Shown in pieces: positions 9,067-16,546 of a DNA stretch of 30,555 nucleotides (position 1 is the stretch's first letter; each line of letters begins with the position of its first letter). The stretch spans positions 1-30,555 of the forward strand of contig JBMYQA010000041.1 of the NCBI GenBank assembly GCA_049600855.1. The letters are read 5' to 3'. The notes under the pieces were generated by a model. That model had not been told where the DNA came from. It did no database searches and saw only the letters and a list, made by a program, of their open reading frames with translations. Source of the DNA: JBMYQA01 sp049600855 (GTDB lineage: Bacteria; Bacteroidota; Bacteroidia; Cytophagales; Flammeovirgaceae). The translations under genes and the position numbers were made by a program.

Positions 9067-9627
9067 ATGAATCACTTCTCTTTAAAATTCGAATACCAAA
9101 GTTCACTCAGCGAGCAAGCCCTTGCAAACGTGAAAGAAACACTGCTGAAACAGCACGTTCACTTGAGTTTTTTCAATAAACGGGATAAAGATCAGCGTTA
9201 TTTTGATAGCTTTTCTGCAGAAAACTGCCTGATTGTAAGTGACCGTATGTATGCACACATTCAGCAGGATTTTGAGTACTACTGGCCACTAGTACTTAAG
9301 ACGATTGACGAACTGTATCAATTATTGCCATCCAGTAAAACAGCTTTGGGTTTGCAAGTGATGCTAGATGCAAACACCATTTTCAACGTTAAGTTAGATC
9401 GCTCTTTGGGAGATGCTCGCTTTCAGCAATCTTTCCAAAAAATGATTGCATTTTTGCAACAGCAAAAGCCCGTTCGAGGCTATGGGAATCCGTTTTTTGT
9501 GTATTTTGACACACATTCATCCGAATGGAAAAAGGTAGAAGTATTGGATTTGTTTGAGGAAGAAATCGTTGAACCCAAACCTCAAAAGCAGCACTGGAAA
9601 GCTAAGAAAAAAGGGAAAAAACGATAA
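9067..9627 (+). CDS. Hypothetical protein, 186 aa, basic C-terminal tail
   Basis: I do not recognise this protein. It has no signal peptide or membrane segment, so it is probably cytoplasmic. Residues 1-150 are mixed alpha/beta with many aromatic residues (FEYYWPLVL, YGNPFFVYFD). An acidic stretch (LFEEEIVEP) is followed by a strongly basic tail (KPQKQHWKAKKKGKKR) that could contact nucleic acid or ribosomes; this is inference only. The ATG at 9067 is the first start in an open frame and codon use looks like that of neighbouring genes. It is transcribed in the same direction as the his genes, but a separate promoter lies 28 nt after its stop, so it is probably its own unit. Confidence 0.75.
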   Translation: MNHFSLKFEYQSSLSEQALANVKETLLKQHVHLSFFNKRDKDQRYFDSFSAENCLIVSDRMYAHIQQDFEYYWPLVLKTIDELYQLLPSSKTALGLQVMLDANTIFNVKLDRSLGDARFQQSFQKMIAFLQQQKPVRGYGNPFFVYFDTHSSEWKKVEVLDLFEEEIVEPKPQKQHWKAKKKGKKR

Positions 9628-9654
9628 GATGAATGAAAATTAATGATTTCATAA

Positions 9655-9685
9655 TTTGTCAATTTGAATTCAAGGCTTACATTTG
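9655..9685 (+). promoter_or_regulatory. Bacteroidota-type promoter of the his operon
   Basis: TTTG at 9655-9658, a 19-bp spacer, then TACATTTG at 9678-9685 match the Bacteroidota sigma consensus (TTTG-N19-TAnnTTTG) exactly. Transcription would begin near 9690-9693, about 12 nt before the leader peptide ATG. Confidence 0.85.
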
Positions 9686-9703
9686 CGCCAAATCTAAGCA
9701 GAA

Positions 9704-9760
9704 ATGAAGACATACTCGCAAACACATCACCATCATCATTGCCTTATCCAACTCGGATAA
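9704..9760 (+). CDS. hisL: his operon leader peptide (18 aa, five consecutive His)
   Basis: The frame ATG...TAA encodes MKTYSQTHHHHHCLIQLG, with His codons at 9725-9739. A His run in a short ORF directly upstream of an intrinsic terminator and hisG is the hallmark of ribosome-mediated attenuation. When charged tRNA-His is scarce the ribosome stalls on the run and the downstream terminator should not form. The stretch caccatc (9728-9734) can pair with gatggtg (9767-9773), a plausible alternative hairpin blocked by stalling. It starts about 12 nt after the predicted transcription start. Confidence 0.93.
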   Translation: MKTYSQTHHHHHCLIQLG

Positions 9761-9799
9761 ACGATAGATGGTGCCCAAAAGCGAAAGATATAAATCAAG

Positions 9800-9830
9800 A
9801 AGGCTTGCCATTATCGGCAAGCCTTTTTTT
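9800..9830 (+). terminator. his attenuator (intrinsic terminator)
   Basis: A perfect 10-bp stem, aaggcttgcc (9800-9809) with ggcaagcctt (9816-9825), encloses loop attatc and is followed by a T run to 9830. It lies 39 nt after the leader stop and 68 nt before hisG. I could not identify one convincing anti-terminator; gcctt at 9741-9745 pairing with aaggc at 9800-9804 is a weak candidate. Confidence 0.92.
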
Positions 9831-9898
9831 GTTGCTTCATCCCAACAAATTCTGAATAGAAAAGTTAAATCATTATTCTACCCCTAAGTTCTGAAAAC

Positions 9899-10762
9899 GT
9901 GGAAAAAAGAATCAAAATTGCCATTCAAAAGTCAGGAAGACTCAGTGAGAAATCACTCAAACTATTAAATGAAGCAGGATTAAAATTCAGCAACAATGGC
10001 AAAAGCCGTTTAAAAGCTCAAGTCAAAAACTTTCCTGCCGATATCCTTTACCTCCGAGATGATGATATCCCACAATATGTAGAAGATCACGTAGCTGACA
10101 TTGGCATTATTGGTGAAAATGTGTTCATTGAGAAGCAAAAAGAAGTAGAAGTCATTCGAAAGCTTGGCTTTGCGAGTTGCCGTTTGTCTATGGCTGTGCC
10201 AAAAGAGGTGGATTATCCAAATACGCAATGGTTAGCGGGAAAGAAAATCGCCACTTCTTACCCTGTCATTGTAGAACAATTCTTAAAAGAGCGAGGAATA
10301 AAAGCTGAAATCCACGAAATCAGCGGCTCTGTAGAAATTGCCCCAAGTATTGGATTGGCAGATGCGGTTTGTGATATCGTTAGCACGGGAAGTACCTTAA
10401 TGAGTAATGGCTTAAAAGAAGTGGAAGAAGTCATTCAGTCGGAAGCGGTCATGATTGGCGGGAAAGCATTGGCTGATTGGAAAAAGGAAATCATTGATAA
10501 ATTGGTGTTCCGTATTAAGTCGGTACAAAAGGCTAAAAACACCAAATACATTTTGCTCAACGCGCCTAATGAAAGCATTGAAACCATCAAAAATGTAATT
10601 CCAGGCATGAAGAGCCCTACCGTGATGCCTTTGGCTGACGAAGGTTGGAGTTCTGTACATTCGGTAGTTCCCGAAGATCAGTTTTGGGAAGTCATCGATC
10701 AGTTGAAAGATGCTGGCGCTCAAGGCATTTTGGTAGTTCCTATTGAAAAAATGATTCTCTAA
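9899..10762 (+). CDS. hisG: ATP phosphoribosyltransferase, long form
   Basis: It catalyses the first step of histidine synthesis, ATP + PRPP to phosphoribosyl-ATP. Family text is clear: RIKIAIQKSGRLSEKSLKLL at the N-terminus, VADIGIIGENVF, and the PRPP-binding loop DIVSTGSTL from residue 159. At 287 residues it is the long form, whose C-terminal domain (about 210-287, ending GAQGILVVPIEKMIL) mediates feedback inhibition by histidine, so HisZ should not be needed. The start is GTG, chosen because MEKRIKIAIQ aligns with the family start and no ATG is suitably placed. It is the first structural gene after the attenuator and is followed by only 5 nt before the next gene. Confidence 0.97.
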   Translation: MEKRIKIAIQKSGRLSEKSLKLLNEAGLKFSNNGKSRLKAQVKNFPADILYLRDDDIPQYVEDHVADIGIIGENVFIEKQKEVEVIRKLGFASCRLSMAVPKEVDYPNTQWLAGKKIATSYPVIVEQFLKERGIKAEIHEISGSVEIAPSIGLADAVCDIVSTGSTLMSNGLKEVEEVIQSEAVMIGGKALADWKKEIIDKLVFRIKSVQKAKNTKYILLNAPNESIETIKNVIPGMKSPTVMPLADEGWSSVHSVVPEDQFWEVIDQLKDAGAQGILVVPIEKMIL

Positions 10763-10767
10763 GCTTC

Positions 10768-11211
10768 ATGCAAGCCATCCTATTCATAGGAATACAAGCT
10801 ACAGGAAAGTCGACCTTCTACAAGGAGCAATTCTTTCATAGTCATGTACGCATCAACCTCGATTTATTGAAAACCAGAAATCGGGAAAAAGTTTGGCTAG
10901 AAAGCTGTTTTAAAACTCAACAACGATTTGTAGTAGATAATACAAATCCTAGTCAAGCAGACCGGGCTCGTTATATTACTCCCGCTAAGGCTGCCAACTA
11001 TGAAGTGATTGGTTATTATTTTGAATCAAAAATCAAGGATGCTTTGCAGCGGAATAGTCAGCGTACAGGAAAGGCGCTTATTCCTGAGCGAGGGGTACTG
11101 AGCTGTTTTTCAAAGCTGGAACAACCAAGCTATGCAGAAGGTTTTGATCAGCTCTATTTTGTTAAAATGGTAGGTAATCAATTTGAAGTAACTGAATTTA
11201 TTGAATTATGA
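10768..11211 (+). CDS. P-loop ATPase, polynucleotide-kinase-like (147 aa)
   Basis: A Walker A motif, GIQATGKST at residues 8-16, lies at the very N-terminus. Asp32 follows where kinase-type P-loop proteins place their catalytic acid, and VVDNTNPSQADR (55-66) is typical of the small kinases resembling the T4 polynucleotide kinase 5'-kinase domain. An Arg-rich lid (LQRNSQRTGKALIPERG) follows. The length fits a lone kinase domain with no phosphatase. It starts 5 nt after hisG, and its TGA overlaps the ATG of the Thg1-like gene (ATGA at 11208-11211), so the two are likely translationally coupled. I infer RNA 5'-end phosphorylation from the partner; the substrate is not shown by sequence. Confidence 0.85.
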   Translation: MQAILFIGIQATGKSTFYKEQFFHSHVRINLDLLKTRNREKVWLESCFKTQQRFVVDNTNPSQADRARYITPAKAANYEVIGYYFESKIKDALQRNSQRTGKALIPERGVLSCFSKLEQPSYAEGFDQLYFVKMVGNQFEVTEFIEL

Positions 11212-11981
11212 AATTTGATGAATTAGATGAGCGAATGCGCGTCTTTGAAACGGCTCACGATCATCAAGTGTTACCACACTTATTTATGGTAGCACGCTTA
11301 GATGGCCGTAATTTCACTCGTCTTACCAAAGAGAGGCATCAATTTGAAGCTCCTTTTGATGTTCGCTTTCGTGACTACATGATCGAAACGGTAAAACACC
11401 TTATGGACTGTGGTTTTCGAATTGTCTATGGTTTTACCGAAAGCGATGAAATCTCCTTATTATTTCATCCGAAAGAAAGTACATTTTCCAGAAAGCTTAG
11501 GAAATACAACTCCATTCTTTCAGGAGAAGCAAGTGCCAAAATTTCCTTATTGCTAGGAGACATCGCCTGCATGGATTGCCGCATTTCGCAACTGCCACGC
11601 ATTACTGATGTGGTCGATTATTTCAGGTGGAGAAATGAGGATGCGCATCGCAATGCCTTAAGCGCACATGCCTATTGGGCATTGCGAAAAGATGGACATA
11701 CAACTCAGCAAGCTACTGCGCAAGTGAAAGGGCTTTCTACGGCTCAAAAAAATGAATTGTTATTTCAATATGGCATTAATTTTAATGAAATTCCGAACTG
11801 GCAAAAGCGAGGCATCGGTGTCTTTTGGGAAGAATACATTAAGAAAGGCTGGAATCCTGTACTGCAACAAGAACAAGCCAGCATGAGAAAACGGCTGAAA
11901 GTAGAATTTGAGTTGCCCATGAAGCAAGATTACAGCAATTACATTCGCGAAATTGTTGAGAAAGCTGTAGAAACCGCATAA
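11208..11981 (+). CDS. Thg1-like tRNA 3'-5' nucleotidyltransferase
   Basis: Thg1 enzymes add nucleotides to RNA 5' ends in the 3'-5' direction. Eukaryotic Thg1 adds G-1 to tRNA-His, while bacterial Thg1-like proteins mostly repair truncated tRNA 5' ends. Here the metal-binding acids are visible in RLDGRNFTRLT (Asp32) and TESDEISLLF (Asp80, Glu81), and the family motif WRNEDAHRNALS follows. At 257 residues it is a normal full length. The start is set by the 4-base overlap with the kinase gene. A 68-bp gap with a small bulged hairpin separates it from hisD. Lying between hisG and hisD, it should share the histidine-responsive attenuator. G-1 is normally encoded in bacterial tRNA-His genes, so repair is the safer functional guess. 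Confidence 0.95.
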   Translation: MKFDELDERMRVFETAHDHQVLPHLFMVARLDGRNFTRLTKERHQFEAPFDVRFRDYMIETVKHLMDCGFRIVYGFTESDEISLLFHPKESTFSRKLRKYNSILSGEASAKISLLLGDIACMDCRISQLPRITDVVDYFRWRNEDAHRNALSAHAYWALRKDGHTTQQATAQVKGLSTAQKNELLFQYGINFNEIPNWQKRGIGVFWEEYIKKGWNPVLQQEQASMRKRLKVEFELPMKQDYSNYIREIVEKAVETA

Positions 11982-12049
11982 ATCATCATTCCCTAGCCTT
12001 TTGCTAAGGAAGAATAGCACATTTTCCGATTTTAAAATATATTCATACT

Positions 12050-13333
12050 ATGCAAGTTATCCGTTACCCCAACCGCATTGAGTGGGAAAATATATTAGCT
12101 AGACCAGTTTTCGAAACGGTATCCTTACAAGAAAAAGTAGCTGGAATTTTACAAGACATCGCTCAAAATGGGAATTCAGCCGTAAAAAAGTATACGCAAC
12201 AATTTGATCAAGTTGTTTTAGATGAGCTCTTAGTTTCAGAACAAGAGTTTGTACAAGCAGCAGCACAAGTCGATGAGGCGCTAAAGCAAGCCATTGAAAC
12301 CGCAAAAAACAATATTGAGCGCTTTCATGCTTCGCAATGGGAAGAAAGTAAGGTGGTAGAAACCATGCCTGGTGTAAGCTGTTGGCGAAAGTCAGTCCCG
12401 ATTGAAAAAGTAGGGCTATACATCCCTGGCGGAACAGCACCTTTATTTTCGACCTTATTGATGTTGGGTGTTCCTGCTCAAATTGCGGGATGTCAGGAAA
12501 TTGTACTGTGTACGCCTCCACAAAAAGATGGAAGTGTCAATCCTGTGATCTTATACACGGCTCAACTATTAGGCATTAAACAACTGTATAAAATTGGAGG
12601 CGTTCAGGCAATCGGTGCCATGGCTTTCGGTACCGAAACCATTCCAAAAGTATATAAAATATTTGGCCCTGGTAATCAGTATGTTACCGCAGCCAAGCAG
12701 TATGTAAGTCAACTGGACACCGCCATTGACATGCCTGCAGGACCATCAGAAGTAGCAATTATGGCAGACTCAAGTTGTGTACCCGCCTTTGTAGCAGCTG
12801 ATTTATTATCACAAGCCGAACATGGAGTAGACAGTCAGGTATTACTTGTAACAACTGAAGAAAGCATTATTGAACCCATTCAACAGGAGGTAGCAAAGCA
12901 GTTGGACGCGCTTCCTCGTAAAGCCTTTGCAGCCCAAGCATTGGAAAATAGTAGAATCGTATTGGTAAACGATGATGCAGAAATGTTGGCCATGATTAAT
13001 ACGTATGCGCCTGAGCATTTGATTATTTCCACCGCTAATTTTGAGGCATTAGCCAACCAAATCACAAATGCAGGTTCGGTATTTTTAGGGAACTTCACCC
13101 CTGAATCTGCTGGCGATTACGCATCAGGTACTAACCATACACTTCCTACAAATGGTCATGCACGTACCTACAGTGGCGTTTCCTTAGATAGCTTTATTAA
13201 AAAAATCACCTTTCAACAAATCACGCAGCAAGGCATGCAACAGATTGGAAATACCATTGAACAGATGGCTGCCGCAGAATTACTAGATGCCCACAAAAAT
13301 GCCGTTACCTTGCGTTTAGCAGCAATTAAGTAA
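12050..13333 (+). CDS. hisD: Histidinol dehydrogenase
   Basis: This zinc enzyme oxidises L-histidinol to L-histidine with two NAD+, the last step of the pathway. Full length (427 aa). Signature stretches include GLYIPGGTAPLFSTLLMLG, GGVQAIGAMAFGTETIPKV, KIFGPGNQYVTAAK, MPAGPSEVAIMAD, SQAEHGVDSQ and the catalytic APEHL with Glu322-His323, then GDYASGTNHTLPTNG. It is downstream of hisG, the kinase and the Thg1-like gene, and appears to be the last gene of the unit. hisC, hisB and the remaining his genes that often follow in Bacteroidota are absent from this window. Confidence 0.98.
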   Translation: MQVIRYPNRIEWENILARPVFETVSLQEKVAGILQDIAQNGNSAVKKYTQQFDQVVLDELLVSEQEFVQAAAQVDEALKQAIETAKNNIERFHASQWEESKVVETMPGVSCWRKSVPIEKVGLYIPGGTAPLFSTLLMLGVPAQIAGCQEIVLCTPPQKDGSVNPVILYTAQLLGIKQLYKIGGVQAIGAMAFGTETIPKVYKIFGPGNQYVTAAKQYVSQLDTAIDMPAGPSEVAIMADSSCVPAFVAADLLSQAEHGVDSQVLLVTTEESIIEPIQQEVAKQLDALPRKAFAAQALENSRIVLVNDDAEMLAMINTYAPEHLIISTANFEALANQITNAGSVFLGNFTPESAGDYASGTNHTLPTNGHARTYSGVSLDSFIKKITFQQITQQGMQQIGNTIEQMAAAELLDAHKNAVTLRLAAIK

Positions 13334-13338
13334 CATGG

Positions 13339-13448
13339 ATCATGCAAAGCAGGTGAGTAAAATAAATACCGATTCGTTTTACTCACCTGATTCATGATGA
13401 AGGTTAGCGATTGGAATAAATTGCTAACCTTTAACGTGTTCCCGTTAA
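13339..13448 (+). terminator. Three consecutive hairpins after hisD
   Basis: Hairpin 1 has an outer stem atcatg/catgat (13339-13344, 13393-13398) and an inner 13-bp stem caggtgagtaaaa (13350-13362) with ttttactcacctg (13377-13389). Hairpin 2 pairs aaggttagc (13400-13408) with gctaacctt (13423-13431). Hairpin 3 pairs ttaacg (13431-13436) with cgttaa (13443-13448). They follow the last his gene closely. None has a long T run, so termination is inferred from position and stem strength. Confidence 0.6.
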
Positions 13449-13640
13449 CTTCTCTATAAACTTTCCTGAAATTCAGCTTCAAATCCATTATCTTGCTAGT
13501 CAGAAAAGTAAGCGTTGCAATTTAAGTAGGCAATTTCAATGATTACCTACTTTGATGTTGGGCTATTGTAAGGTAACACGTATATTTATAGGCTAACATA
13601 TGATTGCATTAACCCATAGACCCTTGCAAATAAACAATAA
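13449..13640. other. Intergenic region upstream of the first REC-kinase gene
   Basis: It contains another small dyad, aagtagg (13524-13530) with cctactt (13546-13552). There is a TATCTTGC near 13490 resembling a -7 box but lacking one T. No ORF with coding character was seen. Confidence 0.4.
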
Positions 13641-14993
13641 ATGAAGCCTGTTATTTTATGCGTAGATGACGAAGCAATTGTCTTGAGAAGTTTAGAAGTT
13701 GAACTATCTGAATCCTTTGGAGAAGAATATTTTTTAGAATTTGCTGAAACAGGCGAAGAAGCCATTGAAATTATTGACGAGTTATTGAGCGAAGGCACGG
13801 ATATTCCCATTGCCATCGTAGATTATGTAATGCCTCGTCTAAAAGGAGATCGTGTATTAACCATCATTCATGAACGCTCGCCATATACCAAAACTGTTTT
13901 ATTAACAGGCCAAGCCAATCTTCAGGGTGTTACCAATGCCATCAACCATGCTGATTTATATCGGTACATTTCAAAACCTTGGGAAAAGAAAGACCTCGTA
14001 CTTACCATCAAGGAAGCCATTAAAATGTACTTTCAAAATAAGTTGGTGGTTAAGCAAAATAGTAAGCTAAAAGAGCTCAATGAGCATTTAGAAGAAAAGG
14101 TGCGGGAACGAACCAAAGCGTTAGAAGCACAAAAAGAAGAAATTACAGCTGCTTTTGAACAACTGAAGCAAACGCAATCACAATTAATTCAGTCTGAACG
14201 AATGGCTTCGCTTTGGGAACTCACCGCAGGGCTTTCCCACGAACTAAATAATCCATTAAACTTTGTATTAACTGGTACAGAAGCACTGATTGAAGGATTA
14301 GAAAGTCTCGGAAATTTATTGAATCAGTACGGGGAGCTTGATGGCGGTAAAATTGACAATATTGAGCAATTCATTGCCAATATTAAGCGTTCAAAAGAGG
14401 AGATTTCATATGAAGAAACGGTAAATGACCTGCAAACGATGCTGCGTACCATTCGGGTAGGCGCAAAAAGAAGTTCGGAAATTGTAAAGGGCTTGAGGGC
14501 TTTTTCTGGATTGGGAAAAAGAGATACGACCTTTATTGAACTCAATGGCAACATCGACCTCACCTTACTCATGCTTGAGCATCGTTATCAGGATGTTATT
14601 GAAATTAAGAAGGATTATAATAAACTCCCATTAATTGAATGTTATGCTGGACAAATTAATCAGCTATTGTTGAATATTCTTTCTAATTCGATTCAATCGA
14701 TTGAAGGAAAAGGAAAAATATACATTAAAACCTCGCAGTTTATGGCGGATGGTAAGCAATTTGTTCAGGCTAGAATTAAAGATACTGGCAAAGGAATGAG
14801 CAAAGAGGTTGAGGCCAAGGTATTTGAGCCCTTCTTTACCACAAAAGACATTGGCCAAGGCACTGGGTTAGGACTATCCATTGCATATGGTATCGTTGAG
14901 ATGCACCAAGGGCAAATAGAACTTCATAGCCAACTCGGTAAAGGCACTGAGGTCATTATCACATTTCCGACTACAATCTCAATGAGCAAGTAA
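13641..14993 (+). CDS. Response regulator-histidine kinase hybrid (REC-coiled coil-HisKA-HATPase), 450 aa
   Basis: Residues 1-125 are a receiver domain with Asp9-Asp10, phospho-acceptor Asp61 (IVDYVMP), Thr89 and Lys112 (SKPW). A coiled coil (about 135-190) leads to the H box with His200 (GLSHELNNPLNFV). The ATP-binding domain shows an N box (LLNILSNSIQSI), G1 (DTGKGM), F box (FEPFFTTKDIG) and G2 (GTGLGLSI). There is no signal peptide, membrane segment or PAS/GAF sensor, so it is cytoplasmic and its input is presumably phosphorylation of Asp61 by another kinase. The next gene, 65 nt downstream, has the same N-terminal architecture, so the pair probably arose by duplication. No DNA-binding output regulator is adjacent. 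Confidence 0.93.
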   Translation: MKPVILCVDDEAIVLRSLEVELSESFGEEYFLEFAETGEEAIEIIDELLSEGTDIPIAIVDYVMPRLKGDRVLTIIHERSPYTKTVLLTGQANLQGVTNAINHADLYRYISKPWEKKDLVLTIKEAIKMYFQNKLVVKQNSKLKELNEHLEEKVRERTKALEAQKEEITAAFEQLKQTQSQLIQSERMASLWELTAGLSHELNNPLNFVLTGTEALIEGLESLGNLLNQYGELDGGKIDNIEQFIANIKRSKEEISYEETVNDLQTMLRTIRVGAKRSSEIVKGLRAFSGLGKRDTTFIELNGNIDLTLLMLEHRYQDVIEIKKDYNKLPLIECYAGQINQLLLNILSNSIQSIEGKGKIYIKTSQFMADGKQFVQARIKDTGKGMSKEVEAKVFEPFFTTKDIGQGTGLGLSIAYGIVEMHQGQIELHSQLGKGTEVIITFPTTISMSK

Positions 14994-15058
14994 CGGAATA
15001 CACAAGGAAATATGCGAATATTTCTAGGCGATTTGGATTAACGCAATTTTTTTCAACT

Positions 15059-16303
15059 ATGAACGAGACGATTATATGCGTAGACGATGAAGAAATCATT
15101 CTTGAAAGTCTGGAGATGGAGCTTTCAACCATATTAGACGATAATTATGATTTAGAGATGGCACAAAGTGGGGAAGAAGCCATTGAGTTACTTGAGGAAA
15201 TTCAAGAAGCAGGAGGTGAAGTGCCACTAGTCATTGTAGACTACATTATGCCCGAAATGAAAGGAGATACCCTCCTTGAAAAAATTCATCAACAGTCTCC
15301 TAAAACGCTTGGCGTGATGCTCACTGGACAAAGTAGCTTAGAAGGAGTCATTTATGCCATCAATAGAGCTCAACTCTATCGTTACATTGGTAAACCTTGG
15401 CAAAAAGAAGACCTCGCACTCACCGTAAAAGAAGCCCTCAAAAAGTTTCAACAAGAAAAAACGATTGCCAAACAGAATAAAGAACTTCGTGAATTAAACA
15501 AAGGGCTAGAATCTAAAGTCGAAGAACGCACAAAACAAATTCAAGAGCAAACCCAAGCACTTCAACTGAAAAATGAAAAGCTTCAAGAACAAAAAGAACA
15601 ACTAAAAGAGTTAAATCAGGTTAAAGACAAACTTTTTTCCATCATCTCTCACGACCTGAAAGGCCCATTAAACTCTCTCAAAGCAGTACTAGGATTGGTG
15701 AGCAAAGGAGGCGTGAGTGTGGATGAAATGAAAATGTTAACAGCCTCACTCAATGAACGCGTGAACCACACCGTGCATTTATTGGAAAACTTGCTGAATT
15801 GGGCTAAAACGCAAATGCGAGGAAAGCACATCAATCCGCAATACATCAGCATGTACGAAGTGAGTGAATCTACGGTGCAATTACTCCGACAAATTGCAAC
15901 AGACAAAGGTATTCAACTGAAAAACGAAATATCGCCTGCGCATCCGCGTGTGTTTGCCGATGAAGATATGATGAAATTAGTGGTGAGAAACTTGATATCG
16001 AATTCCATTAAGTTTACACCAGAAGGAGGAAGAATTACAGTACTGGCCGAACCCATGGAGCAATATTTAAAAGTCACCGTTTCGGATACAGGCAAAGGCA
16101 TTAAAAAAGAAAACCAAGCTAAACTATTCGACATTCGGACAAACTTCACTGTAAAAGGCACTGCTCAGGAAACAGGAACAGGACTTGGACTTGGTTTATG
16201 CAAAGATTGCGTAGATAAAAATGGCGGTTCAATTTGGGTCGAAAGTGAAGAAGGCCAAGGCAGTTTATTTCATTTTACCATTCCGTTGAAGCCACTGGAT
16301 TAA
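15059..16303 (+). CDS. Response regulator-histidine kinase hybrid, paralogue of the preceding gene, 414 aa
   Basis: The receiver domain is closely similar to that of the upstream gene over residues 1-155 (CVDDE, Asp61 in IVDYIMP, LTGQ, YRYIGKPW with Lys112, then EERTK). A long Gln/Lys/Glu-rich coiled coil (about 135-190) follows. The kinase part differs: the H box is IISHDLKGPLNSLK with His198, and the ATPase has NLISNSIKFTPEGG, SDTGKGI and GTGLGLGLCKDCVDKNGG, closer to the common sensor-kinase type than to the ELNNP type upstream. It has no membrane segment. The kinase modules therefore look recombined or divergent, while the receivers remain alike. It probably shares a transcript with the upstream gene; the 65-nt gap holds only a 7-bp hairpin (15007-15024). 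Confidence 0.93.
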   Translation: MNETIICVDDEEIILESLEMELSTILDDNYDLEMAQSGEEAIELLEEIQEAGGEVPLVIVDYIMPEMKGDTLLEKIHQQSPKTLGVMLTGQSSLEGVIYAINRAQLYRYIGKPWQKEDLALTVKEALKKFQQEKTIAKQNKELRELNKGLESKVEERTKQIQEQTQALQLKNEKLQEQKEQLKELNQVKDKLFSIISHDLKGPLNSLKAVLGLVSKGGVSVDEMKMLTASLNERVNHTVHLLENLLNWAKTQMRGKHINPQYISMYEVSESTVQLLRQIATDKGIQLKNEISPAHPRVFADEDMMKLVVRNLISNSIKFTPEGGRITVLAEPMEQYLKVTVSDTGKGIKKENQAKLFDIRTNFTVKGTAQETGTGLGLGLCKDCVDKNGGSIWVESEEGQGSLFHFTIPLKPLD

Positions 16304-16356
16304 TCTAAATTGAGCTATGCTTCAAGTACGATAACTTTCCATTTATACGAAACATA

Positions 16357-16387
16357 TTGAAATTGAAAAATAAAACCGTTATCTTTA
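16357..16387 (+). promoter_or_regulatory. Candidate promoter of the 22-codon ORF
   Basis: TTG at 16357-16359 and TATCTTTA at 16380-16387, 20 bp apart, approximate the Bacteroidota promoter (last base A instead of G). It lies about 36 nt before the ATG at 16424. Confidence 0.5.
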
Positions 16388-16423
16388 ATTAAACTATTTT
16401 TAACCATTAAAATACGAAGAATC

Positions 16424-16492
16424 ATGAAATATGTATTTCAAGCTATTGTTTGGGTCATCAAGAAAGTGCTCTTAATTTTTAAAAAGAGGTAA
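16424..16492 (+). CDS. Putative 22-residue cationic hydrophobic peptide
   Basis: The frame runs from MKYVFQAIVW to KKVLLIFKKR and stops with TAA. It is a single hydrophobic helix with Lys/Arg at both ends, no acidic residues, and a net charge near +6, so a membrane-associated peptide is plausible. It has its own promoter-like sequence and a strong terminator 24 nt after the stop, in a gap between a kinase gene and a convergent glycosylase gene. It could instead be part of a small RNA. No family recognised; very short ORFs arise by chance, so confidence rests on the flanking signals. Confidence 0.5.
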   Translation: MKYVFQAIVWVIKKVLLIFKKR

Positions 16493-16515
16493 CTTAAAGA
16501 CATTATACAATTGAT

Positions 16516-16546
16516 AGCCATTTTCTAGTTAGGAAATGGTTTTTTT
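16516..16546 (+). terminator. Intrinsic terminator after the 22-codon ORF
   Basis: An 8-bp stem, ccattttc (16518-16525) with ggaaatgg (16532-16539, one G-T pair), has loop tagtta and is followed by seven T (16540-16546). The T run overlaps the stop codon of the convergent glycosylase gene. Confidence 0.8.

Noticed and set aside
9664..9855. 63-codon ORF overlapping the his leader
   Set aside because: It needs a TTG start within the promoter and runs through the attenuator hairpin; the out-of-frame His5 peptide explains the region better.
10412..10723. 103-codon reverse ORF inside hisG
   Set aside because: It is antisense to a highly conserved enzyme and has no start context or family features.
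15007..15024. gaaatat/atatttc hairpin between the two kinase genes as a terminator
   Set aside because: Only 7 A/T-rich pairs and no T run follow, so it is too weak to claim.
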